Source: Pyrinomonadaceae bacterium
GTDB taxonomy: Bacteria > Acidobacteriota > Blastocatellia > Pyrinomonadales > Pyrinomonadaceae
DNA: 64,000 bases
Assembly: GCA_019694395.1 (NCBI GenBank)
Contig: JAIBCC010000023.1
Location: 1-64,000 of the forward strand
Direction of reading: 5' to 3'
Shown: piece by piece, positions 9,658-17,745 of the stretch
Layout: every line of letters starts with the position of its first letter
How positions within the stretch are numbered: position 1 is the first letter of the stretch
Program-made: the position numbers and the translations under genes
Notes under the pieces: model-generated
Seen by the model: only the letters and a program-made list of their open reading frames with translations
The model's database searches: none
What the model was told of the DNA's origin: nothing

Positions 9658-11688
9658 TTATTTACTTCTGACTTCAACAGTTGGATGGTCTATCTCATTT
9701 AGGCAGTCTTTTGAAATACACAGTGCTACTATCTTGCTTTTTTCTTCTTGACTCAATTTCCAGTTTGGCGAATGAGTTAAAGCTCGAATAAAACTTAACT
9801 CAATTGTTTGGAGTGGATAAGAATAATCTCCAAAAGTTTTTTTCAAGGCAGACGCATCCGCTTTCATTTTAATACTGAATTCAACAAACCGTTGCCAAAT
9901 TTTATCCTTAACTTCTTTTGAACCGTATTTCCCCAAAGTCTCAATAACTTCTTTAACTACTCCAATATTCTCATCACTCAAAGACATAACAGCGAGTTGT
10001 TCAATTTCCTTTGACCAATATTCTTTTGAAATACTTTCAAACACAGAGTTGTAGCATTTAGTTTTGGCTCTCTCAATCATCGCTTTCTTGACCATTTTTG
10101 CGCCGAAATTGGCATCATGCTTCAAAAAATAATTAATGAGATTTTCCTGAGCTACACATTCCATTTGCCCAATTTTATTCTCAAAAAAATCTTTCAGACG
10201 TGATAGCGGTTTCGTTGTTCCATATCGCTCCAACATTAGTAAATAACTTTCGCGGACTCTAAAATCATTTGAATTATTAATTGCCTTGGTAAGCCACAAA
10301 TCTTCTATTTCGGGTAATTCTTTATCAGTCAAGATTGTTAAAATATCATTTCCTACACGAAGTTTCGGACGGCTAACTTCAGTTAGAATCAATTCACGCC
10401 CTTTCTGTGGTTCTAATTCATAAAGTCGTTTTAAGGCTAGATCGCGCAGTTCCGATTGGTTGTTTTTTTGCGACTCACTTTCACAATTCTCATAAATTTT
10501 CTGTAAAATGCCCCCTATTTGTGAGCTTTTGATTTCTTCCCAACGATATTCAAGCAAAAACTTTTGCCGTTCTGTTGGCAAATCAAGAAAAACTTTAGCT
10601 AAAGAAACTGCAACATTTGCTTTCTCTTTGTCATCAATATTATCAAGTAAAGTGTCAAGACTAATTGCCAAAATCCTTCCTTGTTTTCTCTTAATCGCTC
10701 TTGCTAATTGATCAGTATATTTTTTGTATTCAGCATGTTTTGATTTTTCCTGTGCTTCCCTTTCAGCTTCCCATTTTTTGACGGCTTCTTTATCATCACC
10801 GGGATATTTGGACAAAGATCTTGGAGTTTGCAAAAAATATGAAAGCAGTGACAAATCTTGCAAAAAACTACCTATAACAGGGAATTCCGGTTTTTCCATT
10901 ATTTTTTGCATTTCCTCGACAATAAATTCTCGCTTTGGTGAGCCTTGCAAGCCCATATAAAAATCGAAATTGCAAGTCTTATCATCTCCTGTAAAACGAT
11001 TGATTATTTCTTTAGCAGTTTCTTTTGTGCCAAGATAACGTAAGGTCAAACAAGCCTTTTCATGCTCTTTTTCTGATGTAGATGAATCCAAAATTTTGAC
11101 AGCATTAGCCAAAGTTTCTTGTTGCCATTTTTCATTAGCGGGAACAATTTCAAACTCTACGATATTTGAAATTGCGAAAGCCGGTTTGCTTTCTTCACTA
11201 TATCTTTCGCCGAAAGTTACTCGTTGTGAAAAAATATATAGACGATACTTACCAACTTTATCAAACCGTAACCATTCATTTAGCTCATAGTTTATAATTT
11301 GCGGTTTGTCGGTAAGCATTGGTATTGAATGTAACCCGCCAATCATAAACATCGAAAATCCTTTGGAAAAATAATCTTCTAAAGGGTCAACTGTGCCATT
11401 TGGGTTATCAATATAAAAACTGTCAATCATCAGTCGCCCGCTTCGGTCATAACTTGCTGTGTCAAATCCGAATTTGTTATGCGAACTACTGGAAAAACTC
11501 AACTCAAGTGGAATTATCTCACCTTGTTGGAATTGTTTTCTATCTTGTTTAAGACGCAATTCAAAGATTAAATCCTCTGGCTTTTTGGCAAATTGCTCTT
11601 GATATGTTTTCAAAAACTCATCCGTTTGAGCATTAATTAGACTAGTGAGGCTAAAAATCAAAATAATAATAATCAGAAAGTTTTTCAT
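9658..11688 (-). CDS. secreted HEAT-like repeat protein of unknown function
   Basis: 676 residues beginning with a signal peptide that ends near LINAQ (about 20). The first ~180 residues are beta-rich and resemble an immunoglobulin-like domain (FQQGEIIPLELSFSS). The remainder is helical with repeated units such as LRYLGTKETAKEIINRF and VIETLGKYGSKEVKDKIWQRF, consistent with HEAT/armadillo-type repeats. No catalytic motif is visible. It is probably a periplasmic or surface binding protein. It is monocistronic and divergent from the DUF2277 gene. Confidence 0.7.
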   Translation of the reverse strand: MKNFLIIIILIFSLTSLINAQTDEFLKTYQEQFAKKPEDLIFELRLKQDRKQFQQGEIIPLELSFSSSSHNKFGFDTASYDRSGRLMIDSFYIDNPNGTVDPLEDYFSKGFSMFMIGGLHSIPMLTDKPQIINYELNEWLRFDKVGKYRLYIFSQRVTFGERYSEESKPAFAISNIVEFEIVPANEKWQQETLANAVKILDSSTSEKEHEKACLTLRYLGTKETAKEIINRFTGDDKTCNFDFYMGLQGSPKREFIVEEMQKIMEKPEFPVIGSFLQDLSLLSYFLQTPRSLSKYPGDDKEAVKKWEAEREAQEKSKHAEYKKYTDQLARAIKRKQGRILAISLDTLLDNIDDKEKANVAVSLAKVFLDLPTERQKFLLEYRWEEIKSSQIGGILQKIYENCESESQKNNQSELRDLALKRLYELEPQKGRELILTEVSRPKLRVGNDILTILTDKELPEIEDLWLTKAINNSNDFRVRESYLLMLERYGTTKPLSRLKDFFENKIGQMECVAQENLINYFLKHDANFGAKMVKKAMIERAKTKCYNSVFESISKEYWSKEIEQLAVMSLSDENIGVVKEVIETLGKYGSKEVKDKIWQRFVEFSIKMKADASALKKTFGDYSYPLQTIELSFIRALTHSPNWKLSQEEKSKIVALCISKDCLNEIDHPTVEVRSK

Positions 11689-11765
11689 ATTTTCATCAAA
11701 ATCAAGTATTTTAGATTTGGAAGCGTTAAGTTTAAATCAAGTTGCAAGAAGTAAGAAATAAATTT

Positions 11766-12041
11766 ATGTGCAGAAATATCAAACCTTTATACAATTTTGA
11801 GCCGCCGACAACCGATGATGAAATTCGGGCGGCGGCAATTCAGTTTGTCCGTAAAATCAGCGGATTTACTAAATTCTCAACAGCTAATGAAAACGCTTTT
11901 GAGATTGCGGTCAAGGAAATTACCGAATCTTCAAAAAAATTGCTTGAATCATTATCAACAACCGCGCCGCCAAAAAACAGAGAAATCGAACAAGCTAAAG
12001 CGAAAGAACGAAACCGAAAACGTTTTGGAATTGTAAAATAA
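11766..12041 (+). CDS. DUF2277 family protein
   Basis: 91 residues. The start MCRNIKPLYNFEPP followed by EIRAAAIQFVRKISGF and the tail TTAPPKNREIEQAKAKERNRKRF are diagnostic of DUF2277, small cytosolic proteins of unknown function common in actinobacteria, proteobacteria and acidobacteria. The ATG at 11766 is chosen over an in-frame TTG at 11742 because the family begins with MCRNI. Confidence 0.92.
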   Translation: MCRNIKPLYNFEPPTTDDEIRAAAIQFVRKISGFTKFSTANENAFEIAVKEITESSKKLLESLSTTAPPKNREIEQAKAKERNRKRFGIVK

Positions 12042-12263
12042 ACAAACACCCTCGCAAAAAAACTTTTCATCTCAATCAATTTGGTTTAAGCTACACGTAT
12101 CACCAACTTAGCTATCTAAGATTGTATAAATTTGATGATATAAAAAGCTGAATTGCGCGAATTTAGCTTTCAGTGATTGAACTTGACTTGGACCAAAAGG
12201 GTCCGTTCCAACAAGGTCTTTTCAATTTTTTCTAATCAACTCTACCCCAAAAAAGGAGAATTT
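12042..12263 (+). other. gene-free leader of the TPR protein gene
   Basis: About 220 bp without a gene. It holds a hairpin-forming stretch near 12150-12172 (AAAGCT...AGCTTT) and ends in an AAAAGGAG ribosome site 5 nt before the ATG at 12264. No clear -35/-10 pair could be assigned. Confidence 0.3.
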
Positions 12264-13496
12264 ATGTCACTCAATCCCATAAAATGTATCGGTTTGTATG
12301 TCTTTATTTGTTTCGCGTTAATGTCTTTTGGGTTTGTTTCGGTTAAGGCTCAAACCGAAGAAGAATTAAAACAAGCAATGGTGAAAGGTTTAACTTTGTT
12401 TCAGCAACAAAGATATATTGAAGCCCTTCCTCATTTGGAGCTTTTGGTTAAAGCAGTTCCTGACGAGCCTAAACTGCGTTTTGCGTATGGATTTTGCCTT
12501 GTAGCGCAGTCCAAACAAACCGATAATGCAGAGCTTGCCAAACAATCGTCTGTTAAGGCACTTGAACAATTCAAAATCGCTAAGCAACTCGGTCTGAAAG
12601 ATGAAATGAATGATGCGCTCATTAAAATTCTGAGCGGCGAAGGCGATCCTCAAGATTCTCAAACTTATTCAAAAAATCCCGAAGCAAGTAAATTAGTAGC
12701 GCAAGGCGAAAATCTTTTTGCACAATCAAAATACGATGAAGCGATTGCAGCTCTTCAAAAAGCCTTGTCAATTGACCCGAACATTTACCAAGCGGCTCTT
12801 TCGCTCGGTGATTGCTATGTTTTCAAAAAAGACTGGGCTAATGCGGAAAAATCTTATCAAAAAGCCATCACTATTAATCCGAACATTGAAAGAGCATATC
12901 GTTATTCAGCAACACCACTGATGAGACAAGCAAGCGAGGCAACAGATACCAAAGTCCGCAATGGTTTTCTTGACCAAGCCCGTGATCGTTACATCGAAGC
13001 CTTTATTACCGAGCCTTACAGCCAAATGTCTCCACGCGGGATTTCGCAATGGGCTGAGATTAGCGGGGCAAAACTGGGACATCCGAAAATTGAATTTCCT
13101 AAAATTGAAATAAACGAGAGCGGACAGGTCACGATGGCAAGACCGGCTGATAAGCCTGACTATAATTCTGAATGGAAAACCTATATTGCCACCCGAGTCA
13201 ATTGGCATAAAGAAAAATTTGCCAAAACCTTTCCAAATGAGAAACAATATCGGCATACTTTGCAGGAGGAAGCCGAAGCAATTCGCGCAAATCTGAAATC
13301 TGCAAAGGAGCAAAAATTATCCCATTCCGGCTTTGAAATTCTACAAAAACTTGATGATGAAGGATTACTGGAAGCCTTTATTTTAATGGCGCAGGCTGAT
13401 GATGGAATTGCCGAAGATCACGAAGCATTTTTAAAAAATAATCGTCCTAAACTTCGTCAATATGTCCTAAATTACGTTATTCATTCCGAAAAGTGA
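12264..13496 (+). CDS. secreted TPR protein
   Basis: 410 residues with a signal peptide ending near SVKAQ (about 30). TPR-like helices occur at about 35-70 and as two clear repeats at about 145-215 (AKYDEAIAALQKALSIDPN, WANAEKSYQKAITINPN). The C-terminal ~150 residues are helical and not assigned. TPR arrays bind protein partners; none can be named. ATG at 12264 follows AAAAGGAG, which decides against an upstream in-frame TTG at 12177. The stop overlaps the GTG of the next gene by 4 bp, so the two are translationally coupled. Confidence 0.85.
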   Translation: MSLNPIKCIGLYVFICFALMSFGFVSVKAQTEEELKQAMVKGLTLFQQQRYIEALPHLELLVKAVPDEPKLRFAYGFCLVAQSKQTDNAELAKQSSVKALEQFKIAKQLGLKDEMNDALIKILSGEGDPQDSQTYSKNPEASKLVAQGENLFAQSKYDEAIAALQKALSIDPNIYQAALSLGDCYVFKKDWANAEKSYQKAITINPNIERAYRYSATPLMRQASEATDTKVRNGFLDQARDRYIEAFITEPYSQMSPRGISQWAEISGAKLGHPKIEFPKIEINESGQVTMARPADKPDYNSEWKTYIATRVNWHKEKFAKTFPNEKQYRHTLQEEAEAIRANLKSAKEQKLSHSGFEILQKLDDEGLLEAFILMAQADDGIAEDHEAFLKNNRPKLRQYVLNYVIHSEK

Positions 13497-14008
13497 AACC
13501 TTTAACTGAAAATGAGGCGATACGGCGTTTAGAAAATCTCAAAACCAGGTATCGCCAAAATATTACCGAAAATTACGAGCATCGTGCTAAGAACTGTTTG
13601 ACTTGCGAAACGCAGGGCGCGTGTTGCCTTGACGCTCATTTTGTCAATGTTCACATTACAAAACTTGAAGCCATTGCAATAAAAAAAGTTTTGGCTGAAA
13701 TGAATGTAGCAAAACAAATCGAAATCAATCAACGAATTGCGGAAACAATTGAAAAATATAATTTAACGGATTCCGGCGATACTTTTGCTCGAACTTTTGC
13801 CTGTCCGCTTTTTGAAAAAGGAATCGGCTGTTTAGTTCATTCCGTTAAACCTGTTCCTTGTATTCAACACGCCTGTTACGAATTTCAAGAAGATTTGCCG
13901 CCGGATGAATTGCAGACGGAAACAGAAAGAAAAATCGAAAGGCTCAATCAGCAAACTTATGGGAATTCAAAATGGCTTCCGCTTCCGGTTTACCTGAAAA
14001 AAATCTGA
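13493..14008 (+). CDS. YkgJ/UPF0153-type cysteine-cluster protein
   Basis: 171 residues. A CxxCxxxxACC cluster near residues 36-47 (CLTCETQGACC), plus C-P-L-F, GIGCLVHSVKPVPC and QHACYE further on, matches the zinc/iron-chelating YkgJ-like family, whose biochemical role is unsettled. It starts at GTG 13493, overlapping the TPR gene stop (GTGA), so expression is coupled. It has no signal peptide, hence a cytosolic metal-binding protein next to an exported one. Confidence 0.8.
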   Translation: MKPLTENEAIRRLENLKTRYRQNITENYEHRAKNCLTCETQGACCLDAHFVNVHITKLEAIAIKKVLAEMNVAKQIEINQRIAETIEKYNLTDSGDTFARTFACPLFEKGIGCLVHSVKPVPCIQHACYEFQEDLPPDELQTETERKIERLNQQTYGNSKWLPLPVYLKKI

Positions 14009-14014
14009 TTGTTT

Positions 14015-14413
14015 TTACTTTATTTTTGCGCCTAAAATCGTCATTGGAACTAAGGGAAGCAAAATCCCGAAATGATACCAGATCGGCACATTATGCAGGA
14101 TCAATGAATGAATAAATGCGCCGAAAGCCAATAAAAAGATTCCCAACAGCAAAGGTGATTTGAAAGTTTCTTTGGAGATCAGAGACGCAACTATTCCTGC
14201 AATTACTGAAAAAACTGCACTTCGGATAACAGCAACTAATAAAATCGCAGAGTCTGCCATAAAAGGCGTTTGATCTTTTATGGCTTCCTGTAAAGCAGTC
14301 TGATGTTTGCCATACCAATCCGGCGAAAATGCTAACCAAACCGCGTCGCTGCCAATCAGCAAAATCGTCCAAACTATAAATCCGACGACTGCGCCTAAAA
14401 TAATTCGTCCCAT
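14015..14413 (-). CDS. small membrane protein, paralogue 1
   Basis: 132 residues with four hydrophobic helices. It resembles the adjacent protein at 14423-14827 throughout: both begin with an IIG-type helix containing VVGFIVW/IVGFVVW, carry a loop with SPDWYGKH / SPNWFGKM, and end with PIWYHF...PMTI(L/F)G. They are tandem duplicates. Function is unknown. AGGAGC precedes its ATG, and 9 bp separate it from its upstream partner. Confidence 0.8.
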   Translation of the reverse strand: MGRIILGAVVGFIVWTILLIGSDAVWLAFSPDWYGKHQTALQEAIKDQTPFMADSAILLVAVIRSAVFSVIAGIVASLISKETFKSPLLLGIFLLAFGAFIHSLILHNVPIWYHFGILLPLVPMTILGAKIK

Positions 14414-14422
14414 AATCGGCTC

Positions 14423-14827
14423 CTAAATTTTCTTTAACTTTCCGCCAAAAATCGTCATTGGAATTAATAAGAATAGAAATAAAAAATGATACCAAACCGG
14501 TTCGTAATGCCAAATGCTGATCTGCACCATCAACCCAACCAGCAGCAGTAAAATTCCTAGCACAATTGTTGAAATCTTATTCTCTTTGGCAATGGAAGCA
14601 GTTAAATAACCTGAAAAGATCGAGATTAATATGCTTTCAAGCAAAATTGGAATCAAAATAGTTGAATCAACCTGATACGAAGCACCGCTTTTTTGCGCTT
14701 CTTCCATATTGGCTCCCATTTTCCCGAACCAATTCGGCGAAAGAATTGCAAATAAAGTATGACTTCCAACCCATAAAACGCTCCAAACTACAAAGCCGAC
14801 AATAATTCCGATAATTTTTTTTAACAT
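14423..14827 (-). CDS. small membrane protein, paralogue 2
   Basis: 134 residues and four predicted membrane helices, a paralogue of the protein at 14015-14413 (see shared WYGK/WFGK loop and WYHF end). It is the middle gene of a tight three-gene unit with the VOC protein upstream (9-bp gaps). The conserved loop between helices 1 and 2 may face the periplasm. No known family could be assigned. Confidence 0.8.
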   Translation of the reverse strand: MLKKIIGIIVGFVVWSVLWVGSHTLFAILSPNWFGKMGANMEEAQKSGASYQVDSTILIPILLESILISIFSGYLTASIAKENKISTIVLGILLLLVGLMVQISIWHYEPVWYHFLFLFLLIPMTIFGGKLKKI

Positions 14828-14836
14828 ATTTTTTTT

Positions 14837-15193
14837 CTATTCCAGGCTTTGCCCGATGTTCAAAATGTAGCCATTACAATCTTTTATCCCAAATTCGCGC
14901 ATTCCGTAATCAAACTCGCTGAGAGGATAAACGATTTCAACTTTATCTTTCAACTGTGTCCAAACTTCTTCCACATTTTCGACGTAAAGATAGATCGTTC
15001 CGGTCATCGAAACTTTCTTATCTTGTGAACTGAAAGCAATTTCGACATCGCCGTTCCAGAGGCTTGCCCAACACGGATTTTCTTCGTCGGGATACATTCC
15101 CATACATTCAAAACCCAGATTTTCTTTATAAAATTTGATTGTCCGACGCAGGTTCAGAGTTCCCAACATCGGGGTTAAATGTTTAATTTTCAT
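14837..15193 (-). CDS. VOC (glyoxalase/bleomycin-resistance) superfamily protein
   Basis: 118 residues, one glyoxalase fold with paired beta-alpha-beta-beta-beta modules: TLNLRRTIKFYKENLGFE at the start and EFGIKDCNGYILNIGQ at the end, the latter the typical closing strand. Members are metal-dependent lyases, dioxygenases or drug-binding proteins; the substrate cannot be read. It is first in an operon with two membrane proteins. Confidence 0.87.
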   Translation of the reverse strand: MKIKHLTPMLGTLNLRRTIKFYKENLGFECMGMYPDEENPCWASLWNGDVEIAFSSQDKKVSMTGTIYLYVENVEEVWTQLKDKVEIVYPLSEFDYGMREFGIKDCNGYILNIGQSLE

Positions 15194-15227
15194 AAATTAA
15201 AAATATATTTGCCGGATAAAACAACAA

Positions 15228-15258
15228 AGGGGAAAGAAGTTTGCTAAAACTTTCCCCC
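15228..15258 (-). terminator. terminator of the SRPBCC gene
   Basis: GGGGAAAG (15229-15236) pairs with CTTTCCCC (15250-15257). Read on the minus strand, the stem is followed by TTTGTTGTTT, so it fits a Rho-independent terminator about 45 bp after the stop of the gene at 15302-15757. Confidence 0.6.
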
Positions 15259-15301
15259 TTGCCGTGTCTTTCGCCTTTTGCCATTGCGAAAATTGTTTTA
15301 A

Positions 15302-15757
15302 TTAGATAGCTGCACTAACTTTTGTTTCAGCCAGATTTTTGACGTTTTGCAGTGCAACCGGGAATTTTTCATTAAAAAATTCAACGTATTGATCTAATGA
15401 ATCAACATTTACCGATAAAGTTGTGACGCCCTCAGATTCGGTCAAGGTGTAATCTTCAAAACTTTCCGACCATTGTTTTGTCTCTTCGGTCGGCGGCTGT
15501 TCGATTTTGTCTTTCAAAAGTCCCAAATGATTAAACGAAATAAATTCATTTTCGACCATTTTTGCGATTAGGCTATACATTCCTTGACCATTCGGTGTAA
15601 GAAAATGCACTTTGCTCCCCTCTTTCCAATCAGAAACGGCATAAGAACCTTCGCAAAATACGTTTGTCCATTGCGGATAAGTCGTTTCATTCCAAAGAGT
15701 TTCCCAAACCTTTTCTTTTGACGCTGCAATTTTGATTGTAAAATTTAATTTGTGCAT
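15302..15757 (-). CDS. SRPBCC/AHSA1-like domain protein
   Basis: 151 residues, a single START-like (SRPBCC) fold: opening IKIAASKEKVWETLWNETTYPQWTNVF, central WKEGSKVHF, closing long helix YVEFFNEKFPVALQNVKNLAE. These small cytosolic proteins bind hydrophobic ligands or act as Hsp90-cochaperone-like domains; this one is unassigned. ATG at 15757 is preferred because AAGGAG lies 5 nt upstream; the in-frame GTG at 15763 would overlap that site. Confidence 0.85.
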   Translation of the reverse strand: MHKLNFTIKIAASKEKVWETLWNETTYPQWTNVFCEGSYAVSDWKEGSKVHFLTPNGQGMYSLIAKMVENEFISFNHLGLLKDKIEQPPTEETKQWSESFEDYTLTESEGVTTLSVNVDSLDQYVEFFNEKFPVALQNVKNLAETKVSAAI

Positions 15758-15780
15758 TCTCACTCCTTCTAAAAAAGTTT

Positions 15781-15829
15781 GTAAATGGCTAATTTGACAG
15801 ACAGGAGCAATTAAAAATCAGCCATTTAC
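15781..15829 (-). terminator. 10-bp inverted repeat, possible terminator
   Basis: GTAAATGGCT (15781-15790) and AGCCATTTAC (15820-15829) are perfect inverted arms just past the stop of the ATPase gene. On the minus strand the stem is followed within a few bases by a T-rich run, so it may end that transcript. Confidence 0.4.
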
Positions 15830-15836
15830 GCTTAAA

Positions 15837-16856
15837 CTAGGCGACTTTTTTCTTGGTCGCAGTTGTTTCTTCAACGGTTTCGCCTTTCATTTTTTCGATG
15901 CGAGCCGTCATTCTCTTATCTAAATCGGCAACCTGTTCAGCCGTCAAATGGTAAAGATTCGGCTGATTGTGATAAATCCGTGCGCCGGTCACGATGTCCG
16001 CCCGTTTGAAACCGTTGGCTTCCGCCTTAGCGATCAGTTCGTCAATCGTAATGGTTTTCGGCTTCATTTCGATAACATTGGTCTGTTCGATAAATTCGGG
16101 AACAGCCACGGCTTTCGGTTTTTCAAACGAAATATCGGTTGGATTTTCGCCGCGCATTCTGTCCAAAAAATCTTTGAATGTCACATTTCCGGTCAATTCA
16201 AAACCGACTTCAAAAACCGGCGAATTTGATTTTACGACCTGAAAAACGCGGACGATTTCTCCGTCGCGTTCCTGCAAAGAAACTTCGACCATCACATCCA
16301 CAAAATATTCTAATCCCGAAGCGGTCATCGGCAAAACTCGTCCGATTTCGTTATCTTCTTTGGATTCTTTGCCTTTCGCCGCGATTTGGTCAGCAATGAC
16401 GATTGATTTTCCGCTTTCGATACAGAGTTTGCGTAAAACTCCCTGCAAAACCATTTGGTCAGCGGCTAATTCTTCCGCTGATGGTTGAGCTAACGGATCG
16501 CCTGTCCGTTCACGAACGGCTTCGAGCATTTCCGAATGCTTTGCGCCGAAATATGCCGCCCACGAATCAAGCGCGAAACAGCCGTAATTTTGCTCAACGC
16601 CTTCGCCATTGATCGCCCAATCAATAAATTCGGGCAGTTCGTCTGTGTGTTCGATTTCCAGAGCGTCAAACGAAACACCAACTCCGCGCAGAAGTCGTGC
16701 TTTGCGTTCAGTATCAAAAATACAGAGTTTGCCTAATCCCGATTCGCTCATCGAACGAATAAAATGACTTTTGCCGACACCCGCGCCGCCGCGAATCGCC
16801 ATCACCAGACGTTGTTGACGTGGCACTCTGCTTAATGGATTTATCTTTGGTTTCAT
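15837..16856 (-). CDS. phage-type RecA-fold ATPase (Sak4/AAA_24-like), probable SOS gene
   Basis: 339 residues. Walker A GGAGVGKS at 23-30, a Walker B-like strand near 90-97 (GCFALDSW) and a further conserved strand SIVIADQIA near 151. The size and the placement of motifs resemble phage AAA ATPases of the Sak4/RAD55 group, single-strand annealing or recombinase-like proteins. The C-terminal ~100 residues look like a flexible linker plus a helical tail. No phage genes adjoin it, so it may be a domesticated or stranded phage gene. It looks more GC-rich than its neighbours. The palindrome at 16971-16986 and a one-mismatch copy at 16932-16947, matching the one upstream of recA, suggest damage-inducible control. 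Confidence 0.75.
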   Translation of the reverse strand: MKPKINPLSRVPRQQRLVMAIRGGAGVGKSHFIRSMSESGLGKLCIFDTERKARLLRGVGVSFDALEIEHTDELPEFIDWAINGEGVEQNYGCFALDSWAAYFGAKHSEMLEAVRERTGDPLAQPSAEELAADQMVLQGVLRKLCIESGKSIVIADQIAAKGKESKEDNEIGRVLPMTASGLEYFVDVMVEVSLQERDGEIVRVFQVVKSNSPVFEVGFELTGNVTFKDFLDRMRGENPTDISFEKPKAVAVPEFIEQTNVIEMKPKTITIDELIAKAEANGFKRADIVTGARIYHNQPNLYHLTAEQVADLDKRMTARIEKMKGETVEETTATKKKVA

Positions 16857-16931
16857 AACTTTATCTCCTCTTACCAGCTAATTTTCTTCTTTAAGTTTTG
16901 TCCGCTAAATGAATGCCGTTAAAGACATTCT

Positions 16932-16947
16932 GTTTCAAAGATGCAAC
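16932..16947. promoter_or_regulatory. degenerate SOS-like operator
   Basis: GTTTCAAAGATGCAAC matches GTTTCA-N4-TGAAAC with one mismatch. It lies 76 bp upstream of the ATPase start and 24 bp from the perfect copy at 16971-16986. An extra half-site GTTTCA sits at 16964-16969. Confidence 0.45.
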
Positions 16948-16970
16948 AAGCCTAACATAAACCGTTTCAC

Positions 16971-16986
16971 GTTTCAAGTATGAAAC
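16971..16986. promoter_or_regulatory. SOS-like operator in a divergent promoter region
   Basis: GTTTCAAGTATGAAAC is a perfect GTTTCA-N4-TGAAAC palindrome located 115 bp upstream of the ATPase and about 57 bp upstream of the divergent secreted-protein gene. The same 6-4-6 palindrome is found before recA at 46682-46697. LexA is the obvious candidate binder, but lexA is not in the window. Confidence 0.6.
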
Positions 16987-17042
16987 AAAGATTTTTGCAA
17001 AAAATTTGAAAAAAAATTTAATTTGGGTGTAAATTGGTTGCT

Positions 17043-17693
17043 ATGAAAATGATTTTAATACTCACACTTTCACTCTTAACCCTTTCTTTTGCTTCATTTG
17101 CTCAGGAAAATAAAGATTGCCCAAATGTCAGTGTCCAAGGTCCGACTGGACAAACGCCAATCGGCGGAAATATGGAGTTTTCCGTTTCATCAATGGAAAA
17201 ACTTGCAAATAGAGGCTTTGAATTCAAATGGACTGTTTCAAATGGAGTAAGTTTCAATGGTCAAGGCACACCAACAATTTCAATTTCGACAAACGAAAAA
17301 ATGGAAGGTCAGATGATAACCGCAACGGTTGAGATTAAAGGATTACCGGAAGGTTGTAAAAATACTGATTTTGCAAGTGGTGATGTCGCTCAACCGCCTC
17401 CATATTGTCCTCAACCTAATAAAGATATTATTGGCGGCAATAGTTCCTGGCAAGAAGTTATATCAAGAATCCAAAACTTAAATATTATTCTTGAAGGTGA
17501 AAAAGGCTACAAAGGTATTATAACTTTTAACGTAACAAATAGTTCTGAATTGAATAAAGTAATGGAGATGCAAAAGAAAGTTTTAGAAATATCAAAGAAA
17601 AATAAAATTCCGCTCGATGGAATTACCATGAAAACAGTAAAAGGCGATGTCTATGAAATCATTTTTGAACTCATTCCATCGCCTAGAAATTAG
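17043..17693 (+). CDS. secreted protein of unknown function
   Basis: 216 residues with a signal peptide ending near SFASFAQ (about 20). The next ~85 residues look like a PKD/Ig-type beta sandwich (NRGFEFKWTVSNGVSFNG, ITATVEIKGLPEGC). The C-terminal ~75 residues form an alpha-beta module around a helix rich in Lys and Met. ATG at 17043 is used rather than a TTG at 17034 because the signal peptide begins there. It shares its upstream region with the SOS-like palindromes. Confidence 0.65.
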   Translation: MKMILILTLSLLTLSFASFAQENKDCPNVSVQGPTGQTPIGGNMEFSVSSMEKLANRGFEFKWTVSNGVSFNGQGTPTISISTNEKMEGQMITATVEIKGLPEGCKNTDFASGDVAQPPPYCPQPNKDIIGGNSSWQEVISRIQNLNIILEGEKGYKGIITFNVTNSSELNKVMEMQKKVLEISKKNKIPLDGITMKTVKGDVYEIIFELIPSPRN

Positions 17694-17715
17694 CTTCAAA
17701 CTTCCCAGTCTTTTA

Positions 17716-17745
17716 CCCACCCGCTAACGCAGGTGGCTCTGACTA
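17716..17745 (-). repeat. 30-bp REP-like unit, copy 1
   Basis: A GC-rich unit centred on CCGCTAACGCA, with CCACC/GGTGG arms that form a hairpin. It overlaps the stop codon of the minus-strand gene at 17743. A second copy with the same core and spacing lies at 59631-59660, also directly behind a minus-strand stop. Confidence 0.6.

Noticed and set aside
14091..14513. Long alternative reading frames overlapping the paralogous membrane genes
   Set aside because: They are shadows in other frames; the chosen frames have paralogue conservation, ribosome sites and membrane helices.
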